DNA of 64,000 bases from Takashimella koratensis (Eukaryota > Basidiomycota > Tremellomycetes > Trichosporonales > Tetragoniomycetaceae): assembly GCA_003116875.1 (NCBI GenBank), contig BCKT01000005.1:310001-374000 (forward strand), read 5' to 3'. The notes beneath the pieces were generated by a model, which ran no database searches, had not been told where the DNA came from, and saw only the letters and a list, made by a program, of their open reading frames with translations. Numbering within the stretch: position 1 is the stretch's first letter; each line of letters begins with the position of its first letter. The position numbers were made by a program, and so were the translations under genes. Of this stretch, positions 20,926-31,233 are shown in pieces.

Positions 20926-22148
20926 ATGGCGTCCCAGTCTATCTCCTCCATGTCTTCCACAGCACACCTCCTCTCTCGTCGCCTTCGACCCCTCGCCTCG
21001 TCCTCGCGCCGCGTCCTCACCCCTTCCACGGCTCGAACAGCGCACCTCAGCTCGACCGCTCCTTCCCCCGCCTCCGCGTCTGCTTCCACGTCCACGTCTG
21101 CGTCCGACCTCGGCTCGGCTCGAGGACCAAGCGAGCCCTTTGTACAGGCTGAGACGGTGGACGGCCGAAGAGTCAATTACCCAGGTCATGTACCGTTGAA
21201 TACGTTGCAGAATGCCGTATTGGCTGTTGGGAGTGGAGTTATGGGTGTTCTCGATTACACCCGAGGTGGTGAGTTCTGTAGTCTCTACTCTCTTCATTCT
21301 GTTCTCCATGATCGTGCTCTCGCTGTCGTACCATCACGATATATTGTGCTGACCATGTTCTGGTCCTTGTCTACTAATTCTTTCGCAGACCTCATCGCGA
21401 CCTTGTCCGAATCAACAGCATCAACCTTCCTCCCTTCTCTACACCAATCGATGACCGCGCACCCGGAAGGCAGGCAGATCTTGCGTGATAAACCCCTCGT
21501 ATCGTCCCAGACGGTCGATATTGAAAAGCTTGGGCAGTTGAGGCGGGGGACATTAGGGAGGGAGTACTTTGAGTGGTTGAAGAGGGGCGATATCACACCC
21601 GACTCGAGAGCAGAGGTGGGTGGGTTCGAAATTCTCATAACATGGTGCATTTGTGCTGAACGTACGACCTTCTTATCACCTCGTTCGCGCAAGAACAGGT
21701 TCACTACATTGATTCTCCGACACTCGCGTACACTATGCTTCGATATCGCCAGACTCACGACCTCTACCACACTCTCTTCTCACTCCCTCCTACGCTCGTA
21801 CACGAGCTCTCCCTCAAAGTCGTCGAGTTCTCCAACATGTCTCTCCCCGTTGCTGCCTTGTCCTCGACTTTCGGACCCCTCCGACTCTCGGCGAAACGGC
21901 GTGACATGTGGATCCGGGACTGGGTGCCCTGGGCGCTACGTGTAGGTAGGGAAGGGAGGCCTCTGGTGGGCGTGTACTGGGAGAAGAGGTGGGAGCAGGG
22001 GATCGGAGAGCTCAGAAGGGAATTGGGAGTAAGGAGGAATGATATGGCGAGAGTGGAAGGGAGGTGGAGAGGGTATAGGGAGGTGAGGGAGGAGGAAAGA
22101 ACAGCCAGGCGGAGAGGAGAATGGGTGGACGAGCCGGAGGAGTGGTAG
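20926..22148 (+). CDS. COQ4: Coenzyme Q biosynthesis protein COQ4
   Basis: Three exons (20926-21268, 21389-21615, 21699-22148) encode 339 residues. The first 45 residues are rich in Ser, Arg and Ala with almost no acids, a plausible mitochondrial presequence. The body shows [20 protein letters not shown] and the Zn-ligand signature HDxxH-x11-E, complete here as HDLYH followed by 11 residues and Glu. Coq4 organises the CoQ synthome on the matrix face of the inner membrane and has been linked to removal of the ring C1 carboxyl group. The C-terminus is unusually Arg/Glu-rich. The ATG chosen is the first in a CT-rich leader. Confidence 0.95.
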
Positions 22149-22447
22149 TTGGGTCAAGGAGGGTGGGCTTGTCTTCAAAGGTCAAGCACCCCACGAATCT
22201 CAGGAGGAAGCTACTGTTGACAATGGTATAGATAGGACGAGCAACGATTTGGGTCGAGTGATGGATCAGTCTCGAGCACTACAGACATGAACTTGAACTC
22301 TATAGCCAAAATAGATCCCATGCATATTGGAAAAAAGAAGGGGGCTACCCGAATGCCAAGAGTAATCAGGAATCACGACCCAACTACTAACACACCAAGC
22401 GTGACCCAGTCACGACCCACACATCCTCGACGACACGAGCGACTCGC

Positions 22448-23406
22448 TTAGTAGACGAAAGCGAGGATCTTGCCACCGACGTGCTTGGCACGAGCCTCCT
22501 CGTGGTCCATGATACCGGCCGAGGTGGTAAGGATGATCTTGCCGAACGAACGAGCAGGGAGGAGGTTGTTCATCCAGTTCTCGACTAAAAAGTATGGTCA
22601 GCATGATGCGGAAGGGAGTCGAGGACGAGGTGAAGAGTTGGTATGAAAGAAAGGAGACAGAGGGTAGGAACTGGAAAACTCACTCTGGTCAACGGCAACG
22701 TTGAAGCGGGGGGAGATGACACCGCACTTGTTGAGTCGGCCGTTAAGCTGGATAACGACCTTGCCGCCACGGTGGTCGTCGACGATCTCGAACTCGCCGA
22801 TGTAGCCTGAGCAAGGGAAGTAGATCAACAACGGTTCTGTAGCAAAAATCCATGTACGAGCCATGCCAAGCTACCCCTACATCTCCTCGCCTCGTCTCAT
22901 CTTCCACTCTCCACCATTCGACAGCAGTCTCAACCCCATCAACACTTTCGCAATGTCCTCCCCCAATCAGCCCGGACGCAACCCGCCCCGGCCATGCGGC
23001 CTTGAGCCGACGCCCGGGATTAGTTGAGGAGGATATGATAATAATCAATCTCCCGAGAGTCTTAAAACCCGTCCTGAGTGTGGGTTTGGGTTCAAAGACA
23101 GGTAGTTATAACCCCGGGTTGGAGCAGGAATAGGAAGGAAGGGGAATGGGAAGAGGTATGGGAGATGATGCCGGTCGCTGCTTCTGCCTTGGGTCCCTCG
23201 GCTTCATTCTCTCCCGCTCTCACACGACCACCTCTACTTCTTCAAAAGACCAACACGCCAGTACGCTACTCACCGTGCTTCTGCATGACCGAGAGGACCT
23301 TGACGACGACCTTGGACGAAGGGCGGATCAAGACCTGGCGCTTTCCACGGCGCTCGGCGTTGACAATGTTGTTAAGGGCGTCGTTGAGAATCGAAACGCG
23401 AACCAT
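22448..23406 (-). CDS. RPS22: 40S ribosomal protein S22 (uS8)
   Basis: Three exons (23406-23274, 22806-22684, 22584-22448) encode exactly 130 residues, the eukaryotic uS8 length. The chain starts [14 protein letters not shown] and contains [31 protein letters not shown] and a final GGKILAFVY. It binds helices of 18S rRNA in the body of the small subunit. The first intron (22807-23273) is 467 nt, several times longer than most introns here. I found no box C/D snoRNA signals in it. Expression is probably high, and the coding sequence is strongly C-ending. Confidence 0.97.
22807..23273 (-). other. Long first intron of RPS22
   Basis: This 467-nt intron follows codon 44. In budding yeast RPS22B an intron hosts a snoRNA, so the length is worth noting. 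I see no TGATGA/CTGA pair and no clear H/ACA arrangement. Confidence 0.6.
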
Positions 23407-23876
23407 TTTGATTTGGTTGTTTTGGGTTGGGTGGTTTTTTGGGAAAGAAAAAAAGAAAGCTGGGAAGGGGACGGGAAAGGGGTAAGCTTTGATCTCGATG
23501 CGGGTGTGCGTGTTAAGGCAGCCGTAAAGAGATTAGTTCAAAGTACCTTGTTGACGAAACGTCGAGCAGTCGAGGAGTTGGATATGAATGAGGATGAGGA
23601 GGAGACGAAAATTCATCAAGTCGAGAAAGATTTAGGTGGGTTGCGATATTTCCCCCATGTTCGGGACCCTGGCGGGGCAAGTTTCGCCACATTCTCGGCG
23701 TTTGTATACACACCTCCAGGGTGAATGCAATCTAGTCGGCGTTTCGGCTCTCTAGGAACAAGGTTTTGCCACGTGGTGCTCGCGTGGACACCTCCAGTCG
23801 ATGTTGATAAAATGTTGAACTCGCGCTCTCGGGTCGACCTCGACGACTTCCTCCTCACACCACTCGTTCATCCGCC
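23407..23876. promoter_or_regulatory. Divergent promoter, RPS22 / POP3
   Basis: These 470 nt must hold both promoters. At about 23762 the plus strand reads TTTTGCCACGTGG, one base off the TTTGCCACC nonamer and containing a CACGTG E-box. The order of elements is otherwise unremarkable. Confidence 0.45.
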
Positions 23877-25305
23877 ATGGCTCCCCTGGCCCAGCCCGCA
23901 GGTCAGACAATCAGGCGTCAGGCGAAAGCGCAGAGACTCGGAACAGCCGCGGCGACCGCCGCGTCCGTAGGGGGCAGCTCGGCTGCTGCTTCTGACAAGT
24001 CTCTCGCGAGCAAGGACGCGACGAAAGCAACGCTCGCCAACCCGCTCACCGTCGGCTGGTGAGTTCCCAGTTAGCTAGCCACGAGATTTCATCAGCTGAC
24101 AACATCCAACAGGCCAAATCTCCCGCGACACATTCAGGCGTCCGTCCTTGCGCTCGTGCCTGACCTCATTCCCAGCTCTATCGCAGACTACCACACCGCG
24201 CGAGCTCGATGTCACCGATCGTCTAAGCGGCAGAAGCGCAACAAGCAGGGCAAGCCCGAAAAGAAGACAACAGGAAATGGTGTCGACTCTGCTCCAGAGG
24301 CAATGGCTATTGACAAGGAGCCAACCGAGACCAAGTACCCTCGTCCTGACCCTCCAGCGATCCTCGACCACCTCATCTTGGGTCTGAACGAGACCCTCAA
24401 AGCGCTCGAATCAGCTACAGAGCAGATCCAACTCCGGATGCAGTTCCTACACACTGCCATTCTCTCCACTTCCCACAACCTCCTCCCTACTGCCCCTCCT
24501 CAACCCTCCACCGACGCCGACACCGCCGCGTTCCCCGCGTTCATCCTCGTCCCGAACCTGTCGGTCTCGCCGGCCGCGCTGGTCGCTCCTATCCCGGCAT
24601 ACTGCGCGACCCTAAACGCGAGGATACACCAGCATGCTCAGTTGGTGCGCACGGCGCGAACAAGACTCAGTGAGGCGAGGTTGAACGCCATGGGAGAGGG
24701 TGGTGAGCCGGTTAAAGAGGTCAGGGTGGTGCCAATGGGTAAAGAAGAATTGGCTCTTGCGACGGCCGCTGGGATGCGCCGCGTCTCGTCTGTGCTCATC
24801 AAGGTGGGTGATTGGGTCTACGAAATCCATTCGTATCATCCTCTGACAATTGTTCTCCTAGACATCGCACCCGTCGCTTGCCAAGCTCGAGGCCCTACTA
24901 CCTTCTTCCGTCCTTAGACCACAACGGCACGCTATCACGCTCTCTTTCGCCCCTCTCACATTCATCAACAATAACAATCCTGCACACCCTTCTCTCCCAC
25001 CCAAACCTGTAACTGGTATAGCGTCCGTCTCCACATCCCGGCCTATACCGAGCGCACCTCTCCCGGCGGTACAGTACGCCCCGCTCCACGTGAAAGCCAT
25101 CCGGACCGTCACTCCTGCCGACGCAACGTCGAGGAAGAAGAAACGCCTCGAGGATGTGCGACGTCATAGGGTCGAGAAGAGGGCGAAGAGGAAGGAAATG
25201 AAGGACAAGGTCGAGGCTTCTTGGAAGGTCGCGGGGAAGAAGAAGGGAGCGACCAAGGGAACTCCGGCGGGTGGCAATGGGGAGGGGAAAAGTGGTGTCG
25301 CGTAG
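23877..25305 (+). CDS. POP3: RNase P/MRP subunit POP3-like protein
   Basis: Three exons (23877-24058, 24113-24803, 24862-25305) encode 438 residues. The central part has LPRHIQASVLALVPDLI, then LDHLILGLNETLKALE and FILVPNLSVSPAALVAPIPAY, then VVPMGKEELALATA and RRVSSVLIK. That order (a helix, the 'ILGLNE' helix-strand, a hydrophobic strand 'VPNLS' and a late strand) is the fungal Pop3 pattern, a distant L7Ae-fold relative. Pop3 binds the RNA of RNase P and RNase MRP, which process tRNA and rRNA precursors. The C-terminus is a long Lys/Arg-rich tail, consistent with RNA binding and a nuclear or nucleolar location. Identity beyond the family level is moderately sure. Confidence 0.75.
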
Positions 25306-25769
25306 TCAAAGAAGGGAGAGAAGGACGGTGTCAATGCCGAGCAGACGAAGCAGGTGAAGCAGACGGAGAAGGCTTGACCTTGGTAAGGTCTGCAGCAGAC
25401 TTTGTTATATCGGGCACCTTGTATGCATGTTGCTCAAAGTATGCACTAGGGTAGCGGACCGGGATGCAATACCCAGCGCGTGGACGACCTCCACTTTTCG
25501 GAAGGCAGTTGAAAAGTCGGAAATGTCAGCAGCCTTTACGTGTCCACCGTCGCAGCCTTCAATTCAACTTCAATCCCATCCCATCCATTCCCACTCCACA
25601 CCATCTATCTCCTTTGTCGTCAACCATCGACTCTCAAGTCACCTGCTCATCCTTGGATACCTTCTCACGACCCACCACGAACTACACGACTTTACGACCT
25701 CGTCTCTTCCTCTCCTCTCCACCTCTGTCCCCTTCACTCCCCTCTTTACCTCTCCTCTCATTACACACC
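25306..25769. promoter_or_regulatory. POP3 3' region and NUS1 promoter
   Basis: This 464-nt spacer ends in a long pyrimidine-rich leader before the NUS1 ATG. Overlapping CT-rich open frames in it are compositional and not supported as genes. Confidence 0.5.
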
Positions 25770-27213
25770 ATGTCCTCGCGGTCCGACTCTACCTCTACTC
25801 CACCTACGCGCCCATTCCCATTCCACCTCCTCCTCTTCCCCCTCCTTGCCCTCTTACACCTCCTGTTCACTCTCTCCTCTCTCGTCCTACGCCTCCTTCA
25901 ATCCCTCTCCTTCACACCCGGCTCCTCTCCCTCGCGAGCATCACTCTTCGAACCTCCCGCAACACTCAACAACCCGCCCCCGAAACACCTTGCGGTCGCG
26001 CTCGCCCTCCCGCGCCCACCGAATCGTCGCGCCTGGACAGAAGGAGAGACCGACGTCGCGCTGGATAACAAGGTCGTCAAGTCGGTGAGGCGTGCGGTCA
26101 GCTGGGCAGCAGAGTGGGGAGTCGTCGAAATCAGCATATGGGATAACGGTTCAGGTAAGTTGGGTCTGGGTGCATGGGCGGACAGGACTGATGAAGACCA
26201 AGGCCATGTGCTCCGGCTGCAGAGACAAATAACAGAAGGGCTACTAGACCTTCCCCCATCTCCACCGTCATCAGGCCCATCAACCCCTCCGCAACAAGAA
26301 GCACCTCTCGCTAGCCCCGCACCCCTGTTCACCAACAAAACTCTCACCCTTGCCCCTCTCACTGCTCGTAAGTCGGCTCGGCTCCAACCCAACCCCCGTC
26401 TCCGCTGTTGCTATTCAACTGCCTCCCATCTAGACGGCCGACGACACATCAAAGTCCACCTCCTCGCTCCGGGGGCCAAAGATGCCATTGGCGCCTCGGT
26501 CCGCTCCTTGCATAGCAGACACGTACAGCCCGTCGACATTGATCAGTCTTTACTAGATTCGGAGATCCGGCGTGAGTCGGTCCCCCCCTTTCCTTCCATT
26601 TATTTCATTCCCGAAGTGAGTGCACAACCGCTGACACCCTCGCAGGAACACTCTCCATCCAGAATGATCCAGAACTGCTCATCATCCACCCGCTGTCTCC
26701 GCCTTCTGGATGGCGAGCACTCTTGCCGCGTCCTGCACCCGAGCTGCATGGTTATCCATTCTGGCTCCTGCGCGTTTCTGAGATCTAGTAAGCTGGCTAT
26801 CCATATTCATGTTATGAATTAAGCCGCTAACATCTTCCAGTGCCCACCCTACATCCTTCCCACTCCGGCTCGACTTTCTCTCCTCTCTCCTACGGGCCTC
26901 TCGTCTCCCCATTCTGCGGAAACTCGGGTTCATCATCCCCCAAGACGCAGACATCGATTCGTCTACTGACTCGAAACACGCCGACGCGACCCGAACAAAG
27001 GACGGTGGGCTGAGCAGCGGCGTCGCTGGCGGCAACGGAGCTGTTGGGGGTAGTGGCAGTACAGGTGGTGGGCGGAGGAGGCATGGAAGGCGAAACGGGG
27101 CGATGTCGGCCGATAAGACAGTTGAGGATGGGGAGAAAGGCGTGCTCAGTTTACAGGCTTGGTGGGGCGCCCAGGCGGCTTGGGAGAGAGTAGAACAAAG
27201 GCTCGGGCGGTGA
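25770..27213 (+). CDS. NUS1: NUS1/NgBR-type cis-prenyltransferase subunit
   Basis: Five exons (25770-26154, 26203-26367, 26434-26571, 26646-26787, 26841-27213) encode 400 residues. A strongly hydrophobic segment at residues 16-45 should anchor it in the ER membrane. The core shows VVEISIWDNGSG (family SIYD-G), then IQNDPELLIIHPLSPPSGW and PAPELHGYPFWLLRVSEI, all typical of Nus1. The chain ends QRLGR, preserving the RxG motif that completes the partner's active site. Nus1 has no catalytic Asp of its own. With Rer2/Srt1-type subunits it makes dehydrodolichyl diphosphate for protein N-glycosylation. A Gly/Ser-rich insert lies near the C-terminus. The first intron is 48 nt and in frame, so retention would add 16 residues. 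Confidence 0.88.
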
Positions 27214-27440
27214 GCCTGGGCTTGTACGATACTCCCAGGCTTGGGTGTAGGCTTTGGATAAAATGTACAATGTCATCCTTTGATGCGAGTAGAGCAGGTT
27301 GGAGCAGGCTGGAGCGAGACCAGGAAAAAAGGACAGGGCAAGATGCAGAGGACAGGTGTACTTGACAGTCGCCAGTCTAGTGTGGCTTCTGTTTCACTTG
27401 GACGCTCCTTTACCTTGCCTCTCGGCGGTTCAAGAAAAAG
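27211..27440 (+). repeat. Duplicated upstream module, copy A
   Basis: This segment begins at the NUS1 stop codon and shares ordered blocks with 28799-29030 and 30371-30600. The clearest are GTCATCCTTTGA at about 27271 and CTGTTTCACTTGGACGCTCC at about 27389. It lies about 250 nt before the first orphan-family ATG, so it is probably the gene's promoter region, copied with the gene. Confidence 0.6.
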
Positions 27441-27638
27441 CTGTTGACTATAGGTCTGTTCAGGCTGCCTCCTGGAGATACATAAATTGTTCGTCTGAAA
27501 GCTCAGTCCCCCCGCGGACGTCGATTTTCGCATTCGTTCCCACGTCGCAATCACCGCTTTCATCCCGCACCTCGACAACGTCCTCACTTACTTATACGAC
27601 AATCACTTGACAATTTGCATTGTACGCCACACTGCAAC

Positions 27639-28421
27639 ATGCCAGAATCCGAATACCGGGTTTACGTTTACACTGGAGTGGACGACGACCCCTTCCCCAC
27701 GTACGATCAATCGAACTTCGAGCACTTTGATGGAGTTCGCCGAAAGACAGATGTGGAACGAGAGACGGCATTTGCAAAGATCTGCACCAATGACTTTTCG
27801 GACCATCCCACGGCACCCCAGACACTGAGTGGAATCGTCATCCACTCCCTCATGCACGTTGACCCCAACAAACGCAGGGTGACTCTCAGCAACGTTTTTC
27901 TCGAGCCTCTTCTCGAGCCTCTCCTCGAGCCTCTTCGATCACGTTCCACCGACTCAGAGAAGTTCTTTTGCCCTCCCGATCGCGTCCTCTCCACTTGCTT
28001 GTTCGATATCCAAGACGAACTTCGCAGCTTTCTCACAAGCAGGTTTCCAGGCGAGGAAGCGCTCACTCTCGACCAGTGCAAGTCCATCGGAATCTACCTC
28101 GAAGACAAGTTCACTGCTGCCTTGACAGAGAGGCTGAAGAACGGCTCCTGGGCGATTGTCAACAAACTACCTCTCTCTCCTGTTGCGCTCAACTTGGAGG
28201 GTGAAGGACTCCGACACCGCTTCGAACTGACCTTCGGTCATATCACGGTCGCCATCGACAACCGATACCGCATGCGACTCCGCCAGTCGAAGAGGAAGTC
28301 GAAGAAGAAGACGACTACAGGCGGAACCACTGCGCAAGTCGCCGCCACGCAAGACATTTCGTCTGTTTCCCAGGCTTCGCGCATTGGTCCTGATGATTCA
28401 GTCTCACAGGCTGGTGACTGA
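27639..28421 (+). CDS. Orphan tandem-family protein A
   Basis: An intronless frame of 260 residues, not recognised. It is the left-most and best preserved member of a local family. Shared landmarks are FEHFDGVRRK near the N-terminus, HSLMHVD-x-RRVTLSNVFLEP, the CPPDRVLSTCLF block, a KNGSW motif and a C-terminal strand pair ending GHITVAIDNRYRMRLR. A Lys/Arg-rich patch and a Ser/Gln-rich tail follow. An internal repeat of Leu-Glu-Pro-Leu (27898-27938) reflects tandem 12-nt DNA repeats. There is no signal peptide or membrane segment. The predicted mix of helices and strands suggests a soluble domain. No function can be assigned. Confidence 0.7.
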   Translation: MPESEYRVYVYTGVDDDPFPTYDQSNFEHFDGVRRKTDVERETAFAKICTNDFSDHPTAPQTLSGIVIHSLMHVDPNKRRVTLSNVFLEPLLEPLLEPLRSRSTDSEKFFCPPDRVLSTCLFDIQDELRSFLTSRFPGEEALTLDQCKSIGIYLEDKFTAALTERLKNGSWAIVNKLPLSPVALNLEGEGLRHRFELTFGHITVAIDNRYRMRLRQSKRKSKKKTTTGGTTAQVAATQDISSVSQASRIGPDDSVSQAGD

Positions 28422-28798
28422 GCAGATTATGAGAGCTATCTAGACGCGGAGTAAAGGGGACCCGGGGGGAAGAGGGGAGGGGGGGAGGGGGGAAGGGGGC
28501 TCGATTCAGATACAATCATTGTTTTCCCTGCTTTTTTTTACGCTTCAGTCGATCTCTTTCTGTCTCTCCTTCTTGTGCAGACACACTGCCCTACTATTCT
28601 GTGCATGCCCTTGGTTCGTCGTCGACTGTGAGTGTGCTCCACTGTGACAGGGATACTCGTAGGTATGGCAGCTTTAGCAGAGGGAGGATGCATTTTTGGC
28701 GAAGGGTCCCAGTGAGAACAAAGGGCAAAGGCGTGCTCCATCATGAGGTATAGCGTGGCAAACAGACGGCATGTCAGAGGATTGAACATTGCCTTGGG
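28422..28798. other. 3' region of orphan gene A with G-rich tract
   Basis: Just after the stop, 28456-28499 is almost purely G and A with several runs of four to seven G on the plus strand, enough for a possible G-quadruplex in the transcript. No gene is seen in the rest. Confidence 0.6.
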
Positions 28799-29030
28799 TG
28801 GTGAGACTGAGCTTGGTCGGGGAGCCGCACGTAGGCAAAGGCTTTGGAGGGAATGAACCCTGTCATCCTTTGAAAATGGAGCAAGATGGTCAAGGTCTGA
28901 AAGAAAAAACGGGGCCAGGAGCAGAGGGTAAAGTTGTCGAAATGCGCTTTTTCTCTTCCAGTTCTGTTTCACTTGACCGCTCCTTTATCTTAGACCTCAA
29001 CGGTGCGTGAAGACGTTGTTATCAACAGGT
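28799..29030 (+). repeat. Duplicated upstream module, copy B
   Basis: It shares GTCATCCTTTGA (about 28862), GTTCTGTTTCACTTGACCGC (about 28962) and the following CTCCTTTA with copy A. It ends in GACCTCAACGG, shared with copy C. The spacing to the downstream ATG (about 250 nt) equals that of copy A. Confidence 0.6.
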
Positions 29031-29210
29031 TGTTCACCTGGTTCCCCGGATTACATAACCTGTACGCTTGTGACCTCATTTCCCCCTTCTCCCTCAACTT
29101 CGCCCTTCTTTATCGCCGCCACACAAACCGTCTGGCGCCTCGACTTGTCCAAACATACTATTGAGCCAGCACACCTCGCGACACTGCCTAGTACGTCCAA
29201 GCCAGCAACA

Positions 29211-29897
29211 ATGCCGATAAGCTTTCAGAAAGTTTTGCGCGACAAATTCCCACAGAGCCGGCAGTCGAGCTTCGATCATTTCGATTCAGTTCGCCAAGAA
29301 GAAAACTCGAAACGACAGAGCTACTTCGACGCGATCTGCCCCCTTAATTTCTCGAACAACCCTCCATCGAATCAAATAGTGACTCGCATTCAGCTTCACT
29401 CCGTCATGCACGCTCTTCCCAGCGAACAAACTGTGACTCTCAGCAACGTGTACATGTCAGTTGCTCCGTTCGACTCTGCCATCTTGTCCCGTCGCGATTC
29501 GGTCCTCCCCGACCATGTCCTACCCATCTGCGTGGCTGACTCGCACAGCGCCATCAAAACATTTCGAGCCAGCTCATTGCCGACCAATCGACCGCTCAAC
29601 CTCGAGGAGTTGAAGAAGCTCGGTGTCTTCCTCGAGTAGAGCATCCGCGCAACATTCGAATCCAAGCTGAGAGATGGCTCCTGGGTGACCGCCAAACGCG
29701 ACACGCTACCTACCGAAGTCGTACCGGAGATGATCATTTGCAAAGACGAAGGCCGTCGCAAAAGGTTCTTGATGACCTGCGGACACGTCAAGGTGGGATT
29801 CGACAATCGATTCCGCATGAAGCTTGCACCCGCAAAACCTTTGCCGAGCACTGACGATAGCACTACGCCGGACGGCTCGTCTGTTACTTCGACCTGA
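29211..29897 (+). pseudogene. Orphan tandem-family protein B, interrupted by in-frame TAG
   Basis: The frame starts at ATG 29211 and meets TAG at 29637-29639 after 142 residues. Without a frame change it then continues open to TGA 29895-29897, for 228 codons in all before the final stop. Both halves align with member A: FDHFDSVRQEENSKRQ, LHSVMHALPSEQTVTLSNVY and LEELKKLGVFLE before the stop; LRDGSWVTAKRDTLP and GHVKVGFDNRFRMKL after it. The stop sits where member A reads EDKFTAAL. Since the downstream part keeps family residues with no second lesion, this is either a recent nonsense mutation, a read-through product or an assembly error. Confidence 0.65.
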
Positions 29898-30370
29898 TCA
29901 GTCGACCCTGTCTGGTTTGCTCCCAAGCGACCATTTTGAATACATACGGGCCCATCGAGTTGCGCATTGGATGGTTGAGCAGTTGTCGAAGGGTCTAGAG
30001 TGTTGGGATCAGATTGGAATGGACTCCACGGAATCAGCGGAAGGATATACTTTCAGATGCATGAGCTATCTCCCCAGACCTTTTTTTGCACGATCCACCG
30101 TATTTTTTCTTCGCTGGCTCTAGTATAAACAGTACCAACCGGATGTTGAGTCAAAATGGGCGTCTGTTTGTCGTCTACAGCTGGGCCCCTTTTCGGTCGC
30201 AAGTCGGAGGCAGTCGTACTCTACAGCTGCTGTGGGGGAAGCTGTCTTCGCTGCCGACAAGAGGCGAGTGAACAAGGAGATCGAGGACGAGGGGGGATAA
30301 TGGCGTACTTAGTTCTGGGCTTGAGGGATATGCTCAGACGGTGTGGAGAGGGTAGGACAGAGGTTTGAAC
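29898..30370. other. Spacer between orphan member B and module C
   Basis: These 473 nt hold no frame with family similarity. The segment ends at the third copy of the upstream module. Confidence 0.5.
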
Positions 30371-30600
30371 GGTGAGCTGGGCGTGGACGCTAAGCGAGGG
30401 CTTGGGCGGTGAACTTGACGTAGGTGCAGGACGAGGAGAAACTGTACCATCTCATCCCGTTGCAGCTAGACTAAAAGAAAGGACAGGGTGGGGTGCAGAG
30501 GACAGTATCGTCGAAAAACTCTTGTCCTCATTCAGTTCTGTCTCACTCGGATGCTCCTTTGCAATGACCTCAACGGAGGGTGAAATCGTAGTCAACAGCA
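30371..30600 (+). repeat. Duplicated upstream module, copy C
   Basis: It carries GGTGAGCTGGGCG at its start, GCAGAGGACAG at about 30497, GTTCTGTCTCACTCGGATGC at about 30534 and GACCTCAACGG near its end. It precedes a truncated family relic rather than a complete gene. Confidence 0.55.
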
Positions 30601-30828
30601 GTTCTAGACCCGCCGTCAAATATGCTGCACACCTGGATTATTGTCCACTCTAACCCTCAAGTCTAAGTCCCACTTGTATTCCTGGAAACTCGACTCCACA
30701 TTCTTCCCGTCAATTCTTCGACTTGCCGTCAACGACCGGAAATGGTTATCGTCGCTCCGTTCAGAAGCAATACCTCTCTCCCCCTGTCCAATCAAGCAGA
30801 CTTTTACCTACATCATGCCGCAAGTTGC

Positions 30829-31029
30829 ATGACGGACGCCGACCGACAAGAGAGCTTCACTCAGGTTCACCGGGATTATACGGGCGAAAACATGACGAGA
30901 ATCAACTTCTCTTGCACTCTGGATCCGGATTTCGAAGAATCATTTGACGCCATCCCAAGTGCATCTACGGTACAGCGAGGAAAACTGATGCCAAACAGTA
31001 CAAAACAAAGGTGTTGTCATACAGTATAA
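30829..31029 (+). pseudogene. Truncated relic of the orphan tandem family
   Basis: From ATG 30829 the frame reads MTDADRQESFTQVHRDY and NFSCTLDPDFEESFDAIP, resembling MSDEDRHTAFTDFQ and CSMQISLDPRP of member C. It then loses similarity and stops at 31029 after 66 residues, so two thirds of the domain are missing. The upstream module C is at the expected distance. Confidence 0.5.
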
Positions 31030-31233
31030 AGGAGGGAACAAAGGAGCTGATACAGCGCACGTCTGTCTGGACTCTGGATGTCCGTGGTAACCTTTCACCA
31101 CAATCTTGGCAGAGCGACAAGAACAACAGCAAGCCTCGCAGTTCAGACTCCATCTAGTTCTTGTTTTCGCCCAAATTTCACCGTCTCATTTGGCAGCTCT
31201 CACCTACCCTCTTCCCTGTCGATCGTTGTCTCG

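Noticed and set aside
20740..21200. Overlapping plus and minus open frames near the COQ4 start
   Set aside because: COQ4's ATG at 20926 and its spliced frame explain the region; the others are CT-rich shadows.
22807..23273. Box C/D snoRNA in the RPS22 intron
   Set aside because: No TGATGA and CTGA boxes in suitable spacing with terminal pairing were found on the minus strand.
23877..25305. Functional cluster of POP3 with the hairpin RNA family
   Set aside because: RNase P could in principle process tRNA-like RNAs, but proximity of about 3.4 kb with COQ4 and RPS22 between gives no evidence of a link.
25427..26088. Alternative plus-strand frames before and over NUS1 exon 1
   Set aside because: They are compositional frames of a pyrimidine-rich leader. 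Only the frame from ATG 25770 continues through consistent splice sites to the conserved C-terminus.
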